Assembly (NCBI RefSeq): GCF_003990915.1
Contig: NZ_BHXQ01000001.1
Span: 551,402-615,401 of the forward strand
Source: Chryseotalea sanaruensis
GTDB taxonomy: Bacteria; Bacteroidota; Bacteroidia; Cytophagales; Cyclobacteriaceae
Length of the DNA: 64,000 bases
Reading direction: 5' to 3'
Below the pieces are notes generated by a model, which was not told where the DNA came from, ran no database searches, and worked only from the letters and a program-made list of their open reading frames with translations. Positions 27,167 through 36,514 of this stretch are shown here, in pieces (positions within the stretch are counted from its first letter, which is position 1; every line of letters starts with the position of its first letter). The position numbers were made by a program, and so were the translations under genes.

Positions 27167-29692
27167 ATGAGATTTATTTTACTCGCTTTAATACCCTTTT
27201 TTGTCAATGCCCAAAGCAAACCGCAGCCAAATGCAGCCGAGATTAAACTGGGACTAAAAAAGCTTAATTTCTTAGGTTCAGTCTTGTATGTGGCAGCACA
27301 TCCTGACGATGAAAACACCAGAGCCATTACATATTTCGCCAATGAGAGATTAGCAGCTACCGCTTACTTATCAATGACGAGAGGCGATGGGGGTCAGAAC
27401 TTAATTGGCCCGGAAATCAGGGATGAGTTAGGCCTGATTCGAACACAGGAATTATTAGCGGCCAGACGTTTAGACGGTGGACAACAGTTTTTTACCAGGG
27501 CAAATGACTTCGGTTTTTCTAAATCGGCTGATGAAACCTTTGCTATTTGGGGTAAAGATCAGATCCTGGAAGATGTAGTACGCATTTACAGACAATTTCA
27601 ACCCGATGTAATTATTACACGTTTCCCACCTGATGAGCGAGCAGGTCATGGACACCATACAGCCTCAGCAGTGTTAGCTCAAGAAGCTTTTGATGCAGCG
27701 GCATCGAAAGATCGCTTTACTAAACAATTGTCGGAATATTCGACTTGGCAGGTAAAACGTTTGTATACCAACACAGGTCGCTGGTGGAACCAAAGCATTA
27801 ATGAGAATACCCCCGGAGTGCTAACACTGAATGTAGGTGGTTATAGCGCTCTATTAGGCACTTCCTATTCCGAGTTAGCTGCTATCAGCAGAAGTCAGCA
27901 TAAGAGCCAGGGCTTTGGCTCAAGAGGTACAAGAGGTGACCAACTTGAGTTTCTTGAATTCGTAAAAGGAGAGGAAGCGAAGAAGGATGTATTTGAAAAC
28001 GTTAATACAAGCTGGACGAGAGTAAAAGGTGGGGAGAAAGTTCAGACATTAGTAAATAAAGTAATAGTTGAATACAATGAGGAAAAGCCAGAAGCTTCTG
28101 TGCCTGTATTAATTCAAATCAAACAACAAATTATTGCTCTTGAGAAAAGCGTGTGGCGTGATAGAAAGTTGGAAGAGGTAAATCAATTGCTGCAAGCTTG
28201 CTTAGGGCTTTACCTGGAAGCCACCGCAGATCATTTTTGGGCAACTCCCGGTAATATAGTTTCTGTCAGTATTGAATTGTTAAACAGATCAACATTACCA
28301 GTTTCTATTAAGAAATTAAGTGCGACAGCATTAAAGTACGATAGCACGTTAAATACTAATCTGCTTTCTGGAAAAACACTTAATGTTAAAGTTAAACATG
28401 ATGTCGAAAGCACTGTCCCTTATTCATCGCCTTATTGGTTGCAGGAAGAACACTCCATTGGAACCTTCACCATTCCTGATGAAAAATTAGTAGGCAAACC
28501 AGAAAGTGATCCAGCTATTCAATTCACAGCCGATGTAGAAATTGAAGGACAAGTGGTTTCCTTAGTGATACCATTGATTTATAAAAATGTTGATCCTGTA
28601 AAAGGCGAATTAAACAGGGCGGTGGAAGTTGTGCCTCCTGTTTTTGTAAACCTGGCAGAGTCAGTTATCATCTTTGCTACCGATGCACCGCGCCAGGTAC
28701 AGGTTGTCGTTAAATCATCGGGCAAAGAGAAAGTTCAGGGCAATGTAAACCTGCGCTTGCCCAACGGTTGGCGTTCAGAACCTGCAAGTGTTGCATTCGA
28801 ACTAAGTAAACTAGGAGAGGAGCAAACAAAAAGCTTCACGGTGTACCCTGCTATTGAAGAAGGTAAGTTTACGCTTGAAGCTTATGCCGTGATTAATAAT
28901 AAGCTGTATGATAAAGAATTGAAAATCATTGCATACGATCATATACCCACGCAAACCATTCTGCAAAAATCGGATGCAGCTTTGATAAGAATCAATCTGA
29001 AAAAAGAGGGAAATACGATTGGTTATATAAAGGGTGCCGGTGATGATGTACCCTCAGCCTTGCGTAACATGGGTTACGAAGTATGGGAAATGAAAGATGA
29101 AGAAATTACTGAAGAGAATTTAAAGCGTCTGGATGCCGTGGTATTAGGTATTCGTGCCATAAATACTAACAACAGATTACAATTTGCCATGCCAGCCTTA
29201 CTTGATTATGTAAAAAATGGTGGTACACTCGTAATGCAATACAATACTAATTTTGGTTACGAAACAGATGTATTCTCTCCTTATCCAATTACTTTATCAC
29301 GCGACAGGGTAACAGAAGAGGATGCCTTAGTAACTATTTTAAAACCGGAACATCCATTATTGAATTACCCGAACAAAATCAGTTCCACAGATTTTAATGA
29401 TTGGGTACAGGAACGTGGCTTATATTTTCCCAATAAATGGGATGCACAGTTTGATGCATTGCTTTCAATGAATGATAAAGGAGAGCAACCAAAAGAGGGC
29501 AGTTTACTAGTGGCTAATTATGGAGAAGGTAAATACATTTACACTGGTTTGTCTTTCTTCAGGGAATTACCAGAAGGTGTGCCAGGTGCTTATAAGCTTT
29601 TCGCTAACCTTGTATCAGGTGGAAAGGTTAAGGAAGCGGAACCAACATTAAACGTAAAAGGAAAAAAGAAATCAGGTAATGGAAGAAATTGA
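27167..29692 (+). CDS. PIG-L family deacetylase with C-terminal amidotransferase-like domain
   Basis: 841-residue secreted protein. Seen: signal peptide ending VNAQ; the zinc motif AHPDDE at 44-49 and the second metal site GHGHHTASA at 160-168, both typical of GlcNAc-type N-deacetylases; a middle region of beta-sandwich character (about 370-580); and a C-terminal domain (about 590-830) with GDDVPSALRNMGYEVWEM, VVLGIRAI and GEGKYIYTGLSFFRELP, resembling class I glutamine amidotransferase or ThuA-like folds. Known for the domain: removal of acetyl from N-acetylated sugars. This multi-domain form is typical of Bacteroidota; its substrate is not established. The stop overlaps a 39-codon gene and a symporter follows. 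Confidence 0.88.
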   Translation: MRFILLALIPFFVNAQSKPQPNAAEIKLGLKKLNFLGSVLYVAAHPDDENTRAITYFANERLAATAYLSMTRGDGGQNLIGPEIRDELGLIRTQELLAARRLDGGQQFFTRANDFGFSKSADETFAIWGKDQILEDVVRIYRQFQPDVIITRFPPDERAGHGHHTASAVLAQEAFDAAASKDRFTKQLSEYSTWQVKRLYTNTGRWWNQSINENTPGVLTLNVGGYSALLGTSYSELAAISRSQHKSQGFGSRGTRGDQLEFLEFVKGEEAKKDVFENVNTSWTRVKGGEKVQTLVNKVIVEYNEEKPEASVPVLIQIKQQIIALEKSVWRDRKLEEVNQLLQACLGLYLEATADHFWATPGNIVSVSIELLNRSTLPVSIKKLSATALKYDSTLNTNLLSGKTLNVKVKHDVESTVPYSSPYWLQEEHSIGTFTIPDEKLVGKPESDPAIQFTADVEIEGQVVSLVIPLIYKNVDPVKGELNRAVEVVPPVFVNLAESVIIFATDAPRQVQVVVKSSGKEKVQGNVNLRLPNGWRSEPASVAFELSKLGEEQTKSFTVYPAIEEGKFTLEAYAVINNKLYDKELKIIAYDHIPTQTILQKSDAALIRINLKKEGNTIGYIKGAGDDVPSALRNMGYEVWEMKDEEITEENLKRLDAVVLGIRAINTNNRLQFAMPALLDYVKNGGTLVMQYNTNFGYETDVFSPYPITLSRDRVTEEDALVTILKPEHPLLNYPNKISSTDFNDWVQERGLYFPNKWDAQFDALLSMNDKGEQPKEGSLLVANYGEGKYIYTGLSFFRELPEGVPGAYKLFANLVSGGKVKEAEPTLNVKGKKKSGNGRN

Positions 29693-29798
29693 GAAACCAC
29701 CCTTATTTAAAAAATGGAGTAGTTGGTATTACCTTGTTTTGGTGTTTATGCTGATACAAGTTACTTTCTATTTCTTCTTAACTCGATATTTCGCATGA
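29679..29798 (+). CDS. 39-residue single-pass membrane peptide coupled to the symporter
   Basis: ATG at 29679 opens a 39-codon frame: MEEIEKPPLFKKWSSWYYL, then a hydrophobic helix to FFLTRYFA. Its start lies 14 bases inside the PIG-L gene and its TGA shares bases with the ATG of the symporter (ATGA at 29795-29798), the arrangement of translational coupling. One membrane helix covers about 17-34, with a basic/aromatic edge KKWSSWYY. Small subunits are known beside some sodium:solute symporters (DUF485, DUF4212), but this one is much shorter than either. Function as a symporter subunit is inference. Confidence 0.7.
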   Translation: MEEIEKPPLFKKWSSWYYLVLVFMLIQVTFYFFLTRYFA

Positions 29799-31564
29799 AT
29801 TATATAGACTGGATTGTACTATTTGGTACACTTATATCCATTGTATCGTATGGCGTTTATAAAACAAGAGGCAGCCAAACCATACAAGGTTATTTAAAAG
29901 GTGATAACTCTATGAAGTGGTGGATGATCGGTGTATCCATTATGGCAACACAAGCAAGTGCCATTACTTTTCTATCAACACCTGGTCAAGCCATTGAAGA
30001 TGGCATGCGTTTTATTCAATTCTATTTTGGTTTGCCTTTGGCGATGGTGATTATTTCAGTAACCATGGTGCCAATCTATTATCGGTTAAAAGTTTATACC
30101 GCTTACGAATATTTAGAATCTCGTTTTGATTTAAAAACGAGAACCTTAGCGGCAATACTTTTTCTAATACTACGCGGTTTATCGGCCGGTATAACCTTGT
30201 ACGCACCTGCCATTGTGCTCTCTACTATTCTAGGTTGGAATATTTTTGCGACTACCTCACTGATTGGTTTGTTTGTGATCGTTTATACGGTATCAGGCGG
30301 CACTAAAGCTGTGAGTATTACACAACGCCAGCAAATGACCATCATTATGAGTGGCATGTTTCTGGCGGGCTTTGTGGCGTATTCTATGCTGCCTGAATCT
30401 TTGTCTTTTGGCGAAACGTTAAGCCTGGCAGGGGAGTTGGGTAAGTTTAATATTGTGAATGTATTGCCATCAGACATCGAGCAAAATCTACCAGAAGGTG
30501 TTGCTACGGTGGGTGAACTAAGTTTATTTCAAAAAGTAAACCTGATTTTGAGTGATCGGTATAACATCTGGACAGGTTTAATCGCTAGTACTTTTTTATT
30601 CTTATCGTATTTCGGAACAGACCAGTCACAAGTATCACGCTATTTAGGAGGTAAGTCAATTAGAGAAAGCCGCATGGGTTTAATCTTTAACGGCTTGCTT
30701 AAAATACCTATGCAGTTTTTAATACTCTTCATTGGGGTGTTGGTATATGTTTTCTTCTTGTTCAACCAGCCTCCCGTTTTTCATAACACATCACTTTACC
30801 AGAGAGCAATGCAGACTTCCAGTCAAACGGAGCTTGTAGCACTGGAGCAGGAGTACAAAAATGTATTAGATCAAAAGGAAGTATCTACCAAAAGACTGGT
30901 AAAGGCCATTGAGAATGAGGATGAGCTAGTAAAGAAAAGCGCGAGGGCAGAAGTGCTGGCGTATCAACAACAAGAAAAGGAAATCAGGGATAAAGTAAAG
31001 GCTAGCATTGCCAAGGCTGTACCCGGCTCGAAAACGCAAGACAGAGATTATATCTTCCTGAATTTTGTGTTGACCTACTTACCTCACGGTATTATTGGTT
31101 TGTTATTAGCCGTTATGTTTTCAGCAGCTATGTCATCAATGGCCTCTGAGTTAAATGCACTGGCATCTACCACAACAGTAGATATCTACAAGCGATCGTT
31201 TAATGCAGATGCAACTGATAAACATTATGTAAAAGCATCGCGTAGTTTTACACTGATGTGGGCCTTGTTAGCGATGGTATTTGCCATGTTGGCCGGCTTT
31301 GCTGAAAACCTGATTCAATTCGTAAACATTGTGGGTTCGCTTTTCTATGGAACTATTTTAGGTATTTTCTTATGCGCCTTCTATGTAAAACGTGTACATG
31401 GCACAGCAGTATTCTGGGCTGCATTATTGGCTGAAGCTGTTGTATTGTATTGTTATCTGTTTACAGATCTGGCTTTTCTATTGTACAACATCATCGGTTG
31501 CATGTTGGTGGTGGTAGTGAGTTTGATTGTACAAGGATTTATTAAAAAAGAAATAACGACTTAG
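29795..31564 (+). CDS. Sodium:solute symporter family transporter
   Basis: 589 residues from the ATG at 29795 (MNYIDWIVLFGTLISIVSY); an earlier in-frame start would read through the membrane-peptide gene. Seen: 13-14 hydrophobic helices; TQASAITFLSTPGQAIEDGMRFIQFYFGLPLAM, the sodium-site region of the LeuT-like fold; SGGTKAVSITQRQQ; and AAMSSMASELNALASTTTVDIYKR, a classic family signature. A charged cytoplasmic insert (about 340-400, QTSSQTELVALEQEYKNVL) is unusual in length. Likely substrate: a sugar or deacetylated amino sugar released by the PIG-L protein, inferred from the operon only. Confidence 0.9.
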   Translation: MNYIDWIVLFGTLISIVSYGVYKTRGSQTIQGYLKGDNSMKWWMIGVSIMATQASAITFLSTPGQAIEDGMRFIQFYFGLPLAMVIISVTMVPIYYRLKVYTAYEYLESRFDLKTRTLAAILFLILRGLSAGITLYAPAIVLSTILGWNIFATTSLIGLFVIVYTVSGGTKAVSITQRQQMTIIMSGMFLAGFVAYSMLPESLSFGETLSLAGELGKFNIVNVLPSDIEQNLPEGVATVGELSLFQKVNLILSDRYNIWTGLIASTFLFLSYFGTDQSQVSRYLGGKSIRESRMGLIFNGLLKIPMQFLILFIGVLVYVFFLFNQPPVFHNTSLYQRAMQTSSQTELVALEQEYKNVLDQKEVSTKRLVKAIENEDELVKKSARAEVLAYQQQEKEIRDKVKASIAKAVPGSKTQDRDYIFLNFVLTYLPHGIIGLLLAVMFSAAMSSMASELNALASTTTVDIYKRSFNADATDKHYVKASRSFTLMWALLAMVFAMLAGFAENLIQFVNIVGSLFYGTILGIFLCAFYVKRVHGTAVFWAALLAEAVVLYCYLFTDLAFLLYNIIGCMLVVVVSLIVQGFIKKEITT

Positions 31565-31664
31565 GGGAGTAGTTGTTTTTAGCTACTAGTTACGAGCTGC
31601 GAGCTATTAGACATGCGGGTTATGTGATTGAATACTAAGTTCTACTAGATTTGAAAGAAGAACT

Positions 31665-31710
31665 ATCCGTCAGACCGCTGAAAGCGAAAGTAAACAGCGG
31701 TCAGACGGAT
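31665..31710. repeat. Long inverted repeat between convergent genes
   Basis: ATCCGTCAGACCGCTG and CAGCGGTCAGACGGAT, 16-base arms with one mismatch and a 14-base loop, followed by ATTTTAG. It lies 100 bases after the symporter stop. It may help end that transcript or be a REP-like palindrome. Confidence 0.5.
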
Positions 31711-31734
31711 TTTAGAAAAAGACACAGATTGACA

Positions 31735-31779
31735 GAAAAGAAAAAGGCTGTTCCGGATTATTTCCGGAACAGCCTTTTC
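31735..31779 (-). terminator. Rho-independent terminator of the DUF2911 gene
   Basis: Stem AAGGCTGTTCCGGA paired with TCCGGAACAGCCTT around TTAT/T, with an A-rich stretch at 31735-31745 that reads as a U-tract on the minus strand. It lies 20 bases past the DUF2911 stop. TTTTC on the other side may let it work in both directions. Confidence 0.8.
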
Positions 31780-31797
31780 AATTAGAACTCAGATCAA

Positions 31798-32649
31798 TTA
31801 CTTGATTGTCTTCAAGAAATCTTCATTCATTTTTACGTAACCGAAGTCGTTACCATTTTCTTTTGCTAAACGGATAGACTCATTGGCAGTCTCGCGAGCA
31901 CCTTTGTTGTCACCCATTTTAGCTTGGATTTTTGCCTTTTGGTGAACATACCAGAAAGCTTTCGGATTTGCTTTAATGGCTTCGTTAATCCATGTTAGCG
32001 CCTGATTTAAATCCTTGCCATTTTCAGCGTAGTATATCGCTGCATTAGCATAATTACCTGGAGATACTTTTGTAGCCGTCTCGATAGACTTCATAACTTT
32101 AGTATCATAATCTACAGCGATACCGAATTTTACTGAGGTATTTTCCCAGGCAATTTCAATTTTAGCTGTTTTGCTGTCATCAGAAAGGTCAGTGATGTTC
32201 ATGGTGAACATGTCAACTTTCTCAGTCAACTTAGCAGGTTTCACTTTAAACTTAGCTACTTCGTTTTCAGCTTTGTAGCCATCAGTATTGCCACCAATGC
32301 TTAGATCTTTGTATAAAGAAACAGTCCATTCGTTAGCACCAGGCCATGTGAATAATAAGTACTCACCTTTAGCAACTTTAGTACCTTCTACAGTTACATC
32401 ATCAGAGAAAGTGATTTTAGTACCATTGTTGGCACCTGTTCTCCAGATTTTACCATCAGGAACTAATACATCAGCACTTTCACCAAAAATTTTGCGGCCT
32501 TTCGTGCGAGGACGCGCATAATCGATCTTTACATCTGTAAGACCCACCACTGTAGATACAGAGGCTGAAGGGCTAGGCTGGGGCGTTTGCACTTGTGCTT
32601 CCGCTGTAAGAATCGCAACAAATAGTATTGCGAAGAGTAATTTTTTCAT
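31798..32649 (-). CDS. DUF2911 domain protein with C-terminal TPR-like helices
   Basis: 283 residues. Seen: signal peptide ending AEAQ; SASVSTVVGLTDVKIDYARPRTKGRKIFG, VPDGKIWRTGANNGTKITFS and KGEYLLFTWPGANEWTVSLYKD, the hallmarks of DUF2911; then from about 195 a helical region NYANAAIYYAENGKDLNQALTWINEAIKANP resembling two TPR units. The protein is periplasmic or outer-membrane facing. A second, shorter DUF2911 protein is at 56309-56872. A minus-strand TATTTTTG -7 box lies at 32686-32693. The function of DUF2911 is not known. Confidence 0.85.
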   Translation of the reverse strand: MKKLLFAILFVAILTAEAQVQTPQPSPSASVSTVVGLTDVKIDYARPRTKGRKIFGESADVLVPDGKIWRTGANNGTKITFSDDVTVEGTKVAKGEYLLFTWPGANEWTVSLYKDLSIGGNTDGYKAENEVAKFKVKPAKLTEKVDMFTMNITDLSDDSKTAKIEIAWENTSVKFGIAVDYDTKVMKSIETATKVSPGNYANAAIYYAENGKDLNQALTWINEAIKANPKAFWYVHQKAKIQAKMGDNKGARETANESIRLAKENGNDFGYVKMNEDFLKTIK

Positions 32650-32685
32650 GGTAGTATTGATTTAATTTAGTGTTTGTAAGCGCGC

Positions 32686-32693
32686 CAAAAATA
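32686..32693 (-). promoter_or_regulatory. Possible -7 element (TATTTTTG) for the DUF2911 gene
   Basis: On the minus strand TATTTTTG matches TAnnTTTG, 36 bases before the DUF2911 ATG. No matching upstream box at normal spacing. Confidence 0.3.
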
Positions 32694-32724
32694 GGCATTT
32701 TTTACATAGCGGAGTGCCCATGTT

Positions 32725-33312
32725 ATGAAGTTGAATCAATCCTTTTACGAACGGTCTAATGTAGTGCTTATAGCAAAGCAATTACTTGGAAAACAGTTAG
32801 TTAGTAAGGTAAATGGCCTAATTACCGCAGGGATTATTGTAGAAACAGAAGCTTACTCGTGGAAAGAAAAAGGATGTCATGCCTACAATAACAAGAGAAC
32901 ACAACGGACTGAGGTGATGTTTGCTGGTGGTGGCGTGGCTTATGTGTATCTGTGTTATGGCATGTACAATCTATTTAATGTTGTTACCAATAAACAAAAC
33001 AAAGCAGAAGCAGTACTGATAAGGGCACTGCAACCCCTTGAAGGCGTTGAACATATGCGGAGCCGCAGGGGAAATGTAAAGGATAATCAACTTAGCTCTG
33101 GTCCTGGTAAACTAACGCAGGCAATGGGAATTTCCCGAAAATACAATGGAATCCGACTGGATGATGAGCATCTTTGGATTGAGGAAGGTTTTAAGGTAAA
33201 GCCAGCTCAGATTGTAGCCAGTGCACGTATTGGCATAGACTATGCAGGAGAAGATGCAAATCTGCCCTGGAGATTCTATCTTCGCGACAATATATGGATA
33301 TCAAAAAAGTAA
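32725..33312 (+). CDS. 3-methyladenine DNA glycosylase (AAG/MPG family)
   Basis: 195 residues. Seen: FYERSNVVLIAKQLLGKQLVSK, IIVETEAYSWKEKGCHAYNNKRTQRTEVMFAGGGVAYVYLCYGMYNLFNVVTN, where the Glu of VETEAY activates water and the Tyr residues fill the flipped-base pocket, and SSGPGKLTQAMGI. Family role: base-excision removal of alkylated or deaminated purines. Length is normal. Its end overlaps the OmpA-type gene by 19 bases, so the two are cotranscribed, with no functional link evident. Confidence 0.93.
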   Translation: MKLNQSFYERSNVVLIAKQLLGKQLVSKVNGLITAGIIVETEAYSWKEKGCHAYNNKRTQRTEVMFAGGGVAYVYLCYGMYNLFNVVTNKQNKAEAVLIRALQPLEGVEHMRSRRGNVKDNQLSSGPGKLTQAMGISRKYNGIRLDDEHLWIEEGFKVKPAQIVASARIGIDYAGEDANLPWRFYLRDNIWISKK

Positions 33313-34835
33313 AGTTTCTTTTATACGCTTGTCTGTTGTTATCGGCAAGCGTTCATGCACAATTATTAACAACCGCGAAGGTTGCTGCATTTAATTCAAC
33401 TTTCGATGAACAAAACCCTGTATTGAGTGCTGATGGTAATTATTTATTTGTAACCAGGAGTAATCATCCTCAGAATATAGGCGGACTCAAAGATCCGGGT
33501 GATATATGGATTGCGCATTTCAACGGTGCTGAATGGTCTGCCCCGGTGCATGCAGGTAGTGAATTGAATGACAAAGGTTATAACACCGTACTAGGCACTT
33601 CTCCTGATTTAGCTGAGCTTTATATAGGCAATCATTTCACAAACACAGGTGAAGCAGCCACCACACAAGGTATAGCCATTGCAAAATTTGAAAATGGTAA
33701 ATGGATTAAACCTAAAAATATTAGTATTCCTTATTTTCATTCTAAGTCAAAAAATATTCAAGGGCAACTTTCTTATGACGCCCAATATTTTGTGTATGCA
33801 GCAGAAACTTATGGAACCTATGGAGTTGAAGATATTTATGTAGTGAGCAAAACTTTAAATGGTTGGTCAGAACCGAAAAACCTTGGTAAAGTAATCAACA
33901 CCAGTTTTCAGGAATTGTCGCCATCACTGAACCGTAGTAACGACACACTATATTTTTCTAGTAATGGAAGAAAGGGTAAAGGAAGTTTCGATGTGTATGC
34001 TTCAGCGCGTCTTGATGATACATGGCAAAACTGGTCTGAACCTGTAAATATAAAAGCGATTAATACCGATGGAAGAGATCTGTTTTATAAAAATATAGGA
34101 AGGGGTAACGCTTTATACACCAGTACTTTTGATAGTGATGGTTATGGTGATGTTCGCTTCTATGACGCAGGTGTTCCTATTATTGTGGATACGATTAGTC
34201 AAGTTGCTACACCAACCGTTCTTACAAAATCAGATGAAACAATTGTGTCAGGTGCCATAACCAATGCAAAAACAGGACAAAACATCAATGCAAGTCTGTC
34301 ATTTGTTTCTAATGCTAATACTGCAAAGACTGAGGCAAGCCTGAGTGGATATCAGCTTCCACTGGCAAATAACAGTACTTACAGAATAATTGTAGAGGCA
34401 AAAGGATATATCTCTTACTTTCAGAATGTTGTTTTAAATGAGGATCAACCTGAGCTTGAACTTGACTTTGCTTTGCAGCCTATAGAAGTAGGCACAACAG
34501 TTAATTTGAAAGGTGTACTGTTTAAGCAGAGCTCAACAGATCTTTTACCAGAATCTAAAGATGAACTGAATGTGGTGGCATCTTTTATGAACGCTAATCC
34601 TAAAGTTAAAATTGAATTATCGGGACACACAGATAACAGAGGTGTTCAAAAAGACAATGAGAAGCTATCGCAGGCAAGGGTACAGAAAGTGAAAGAGTAT
34701 TTAGTGGCCAATGGTGTTTCGGCTAAACGAATTTCAGGGAAAGGCTATGGAGGTGCTAAACCTATAGCTGCCAACGACACAGAAGAAAGCCGAAAGCTTA
34801 ATAGAAGGGTAGAGTTTACCATTATTAAAAACTAG
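33294..34835 (+). CDS. OmpA-family protein with PD40 propeller repeats
   Basis: 513-residue envelope protein. Seen: signal peptide ending VHAQ; four or so PD40/WD40-like repeats (about 35-300) with LSADGNYLFVTRSNHP and SPSLNRSNDTLYFSSNGRKG; a carboxypeptidase-regulatory-like beta domain (about 318-395); and a C-terminal OmpA peptidoglycan-binding domain with SGHTDNRG and KGYGGAKPIAANDTEESRKLNRRVEF. It lacks the N-terminal TPR segment of the related protein at 57 kb. It probably links the outer membrane to peptidoglycan. The start lies inside the glycosylase gene. A ceramidase-like gene follows after five bases. Confidence 0.85.
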   Translation: MDIKKVKFLLYACLLLSASVHAQLLTTAKVAAFNSTFDEQNPVLSADGNYLFVTRSNHPQNIGGLKDPGDIWIAHFNGAEWSAPVHAGSELNDKGYNTVLGTSPDLAELYIGNHFTNTGEAATTQGIAIAKFENGKWIKPKNISIPYFHSKSKNIQGQLSYDAQYFVYAAETYGTYGVEDIYVVSKTLNGWSEPKNLGKVINTSFQELSPSLNRSNDTLYFSSNGRKGKGSFDVYASARLDDTWQNWSEPVNIKAINTDGRDLFYKNIGRGNALYTSTFDSDGYGDVRFYDAGVPIIVDTISQVATPTVLTKSDETIVSGAITNAKTGQNINASLSFVSNANTAKTEASLSGYQLPLANNSTYRIIVEAKGYISYFQNVVLNEDQPELELDFALQPIEVGTTVNLKGVLFKQSSTDLLPESKDELNVVASFMNANPKVKIELSGHTDNRGVQKDNEKLSQARVQKVKEYLVANGVSAKRISGKGYGGAKPIAANDTEESRKLNRRVEFTIIKN

Positions 34836-34840
34836 GTAAC

Positions 34841-36172
34841 ATGTCTTCAGGAGTAAAGCTTATGCTTAAAATCTTTGCAGGACTATTCTTAATTGCCATT
34901 ATACTTATCGTCATATCCATTGCTCCAATTGACAGGACACCTATTGAAAAACAGGATTTTTATAAACAGTCCTTTGCTGCTGTAGACGCTGCACCAATCA
35001 AACATTTTACAGGTAATGATAGTCTTCAAATTGGTTGGGCTACTGTTAACATTACGCCAGACCATAATTTGCCTATGGCTGGTTATCGGCCTCGCGATCA
35101 TTTTGAAGACATACACGATTCTTTATTCGCTCGTGTTATGGTCATTGATAATGGGGCAACAACTGTGGCCTTGATAACAGTTGATCTCTTACTTTTTCCG
35201 CCACAGCTAAAAGCAGCACTAAATGAAGTACTGAAAGATAAAATTGACTTCATGTACCTAAGTGCTACGCATACACACAACAGTGTTGGCGCATTTGATA
35301 ATACAGTAGGAGGTGAGTTGATCTCAGGTACTTATGACCAAACATGGGTTAACACCTTAAGCAACAAAATTAAGGAGGCAGTAAAACTTGCCAGTAGCAC
35401 TAAGCTAAGGGCCAACATGGCTTATGGTGAAAGTTATGCCCAGGATTTAGTGGCGAATAGATTAAGGCGAAGTGGACAGAAAGATGGTACGGTGCGTAGT
35501 ATATTGATTGAGAGAGCTGATGGGACGAAGGGAGTATTCTTTACGTTTAGTGCACATGCCACCAGCATAGATAAAAAATCTATGACCTTATCAGCAGATT
35601 ATCCGGGAAGAGTGATTGAAAATTTAAGAATACATGAAATTGATTTTGGTATGTACATGGCAGGCATGGTGGGTAGTCACCGTGTTGAATATAAAATGAT
35701 TAGTATGAAGGGGTTTCCTTTAATGGATACTTTCAGCAATGAGCTGACCAGACGACTATTGAATACTCACTATGCTGTGTCCGATTGTAAAGAGAGTATT
35801 CGTTTTGCCGAGGTGCCTATTTCTTTTGGCGAATCGCAAATGCGTATTTTAGAGAATTGGCGAGTGAGACCCTGGTTATTTAATGCTTTGCTGAGTCCGC
35901 TGGAAGGAAGCTTAACCTATTTAAAAATTGGTGACATAACGCTGGTAGGTACCCCTTGCGATTTTTCAGGGGAGCTTTATTTGAATCACTTGAAAAGTTA
36001 TGATCATCCTTTGATGATCACGAGCTTCAATGGCTCTTATGTTGGTTACATCACTGAAGATGCTGCTTACGATGAAATTAATAGAACTGAAGTGAGAAAT
36101 ATGAATTGGGTTGGCCCATATCATGGAAAATTTATGGCTGAACTTATTGAAAGGCTGATCAGTAAAGAGTAA
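34841..36172 (+). CDS. Neutral/alkaline ceramidase-like protein
   Basis: 443 residues with an N-terminal membrane anchor (about 8-27). Seen: IGWATVNITPDHNLPMAGYRPR, ARVMVIDNGATTVALITVDLLLFPP and YLSATHTHNSVGAFDN, the N-terminal motifs of the non-lysosomal ceramidase family including a metal-binding HTH stretch, and FSAHATS later. It is shorter than bacterial ceramidases (about 640-700 residues) and the C-terminal immunoglobulin-like domain is missing. It may hydrolyse a sphingolipid, which Bacteroidota often make, or another amide; inference. It is five bases after the OmpA-type gene. Confidence 0.75.
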   Translation: MSSGVKLMLKIFAGLFLIAIILIVISIAPIDRTPIEKQDFYKQSFAAVDAAPIKHFTGNDSLQIGWATVNITPDHNLPMAGYRPRDHFEDIHDSLFARVMVIDNGATTVALITVDLLLFPPQLKAALNEVLKDKIDFMYLSATHTHNSVGAFDNTVGGELISGTYDQTWVNTLSNKIKEAVKLASSTKLRANMAYGESYAQDLVANRLRRSGQKDGTVRSILIERADGTKGVFFTFSAHATSIDKKSMTLSADYPGRVIENLRIHEIDFGMYMAGMVGSHRVEYKMISMKGFPLMDTFSNELTRRLLNTHYAVSDCKESIRFAEVPISFGESQMRILENWRVRPWLFNALLSPLEGSLTYLKIGDITLVGTPCDFSGELYLNHLKSYDHPLMITSFNGSYVGYITEDAAYDEINRTEVRNMNWVGPYHGKFMAELIERLISKE

Positions 36173-36204
36173 GATTTCAAAATAGTACTAAGGATGAGAG
36201 CTGG

Positions 36205-36410
36205 TTCGTAAGTACACGAACAAGGGCTGGGAATATCTTCGGTCAACGGCTCCTCCGAATTTATAAACGGCTCTTCCGAATTTGTAATTCGGAAGCAGTA
36301 TCTCAGGATTTTTAATCCAATTAGTATTAGCCTTTGATTGGTGAGAACACCGACCACTTTCATTTCAAATTTCGCTCACTCTTGTTGGTGAGCCAGAGAT
36401 AAAGCCTATG
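36205..36410. repeat. Degenerate hairpin sequences after the ceramidase-like gene
   Basis: Three pieces lie in the 537-base gap 36173-36709. GTTCGT-AAGTAC-ACGAAC then CAAGGGC (36204-36226) resembles the TTGTTGGTG hairpin family at 38.2 kb. CTTCCGAATT-TGT-AATTCGGAAG is a perfect 10-bp stem at 36273-36295, with a direct repeat of its left arm just upstream (from 36245). CTTGTTGGTGAGCCAG at 36381 is one arm of the 38.2 kb family. No gene is seen in the gap. Confidence 0.5.
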
Positions 36411-36514
36411 CACAACACTAAAAAAGGCAGGGGAAGTCTTATGTTCGTCTTTTATATCCTGCCGTTTAGAAACTCACTCTTAAATACTTTTTATTTTCGT
36501 AAGACCTGAATTCA

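Noticed and set aside
36121..36363. 80-codon minus-strand frame overlapping the ceramidase-like gene end
   Set aside because: Its NSEEP repeat is produced by the duplicated hairpin arm; it overlaps a well-supported gene.
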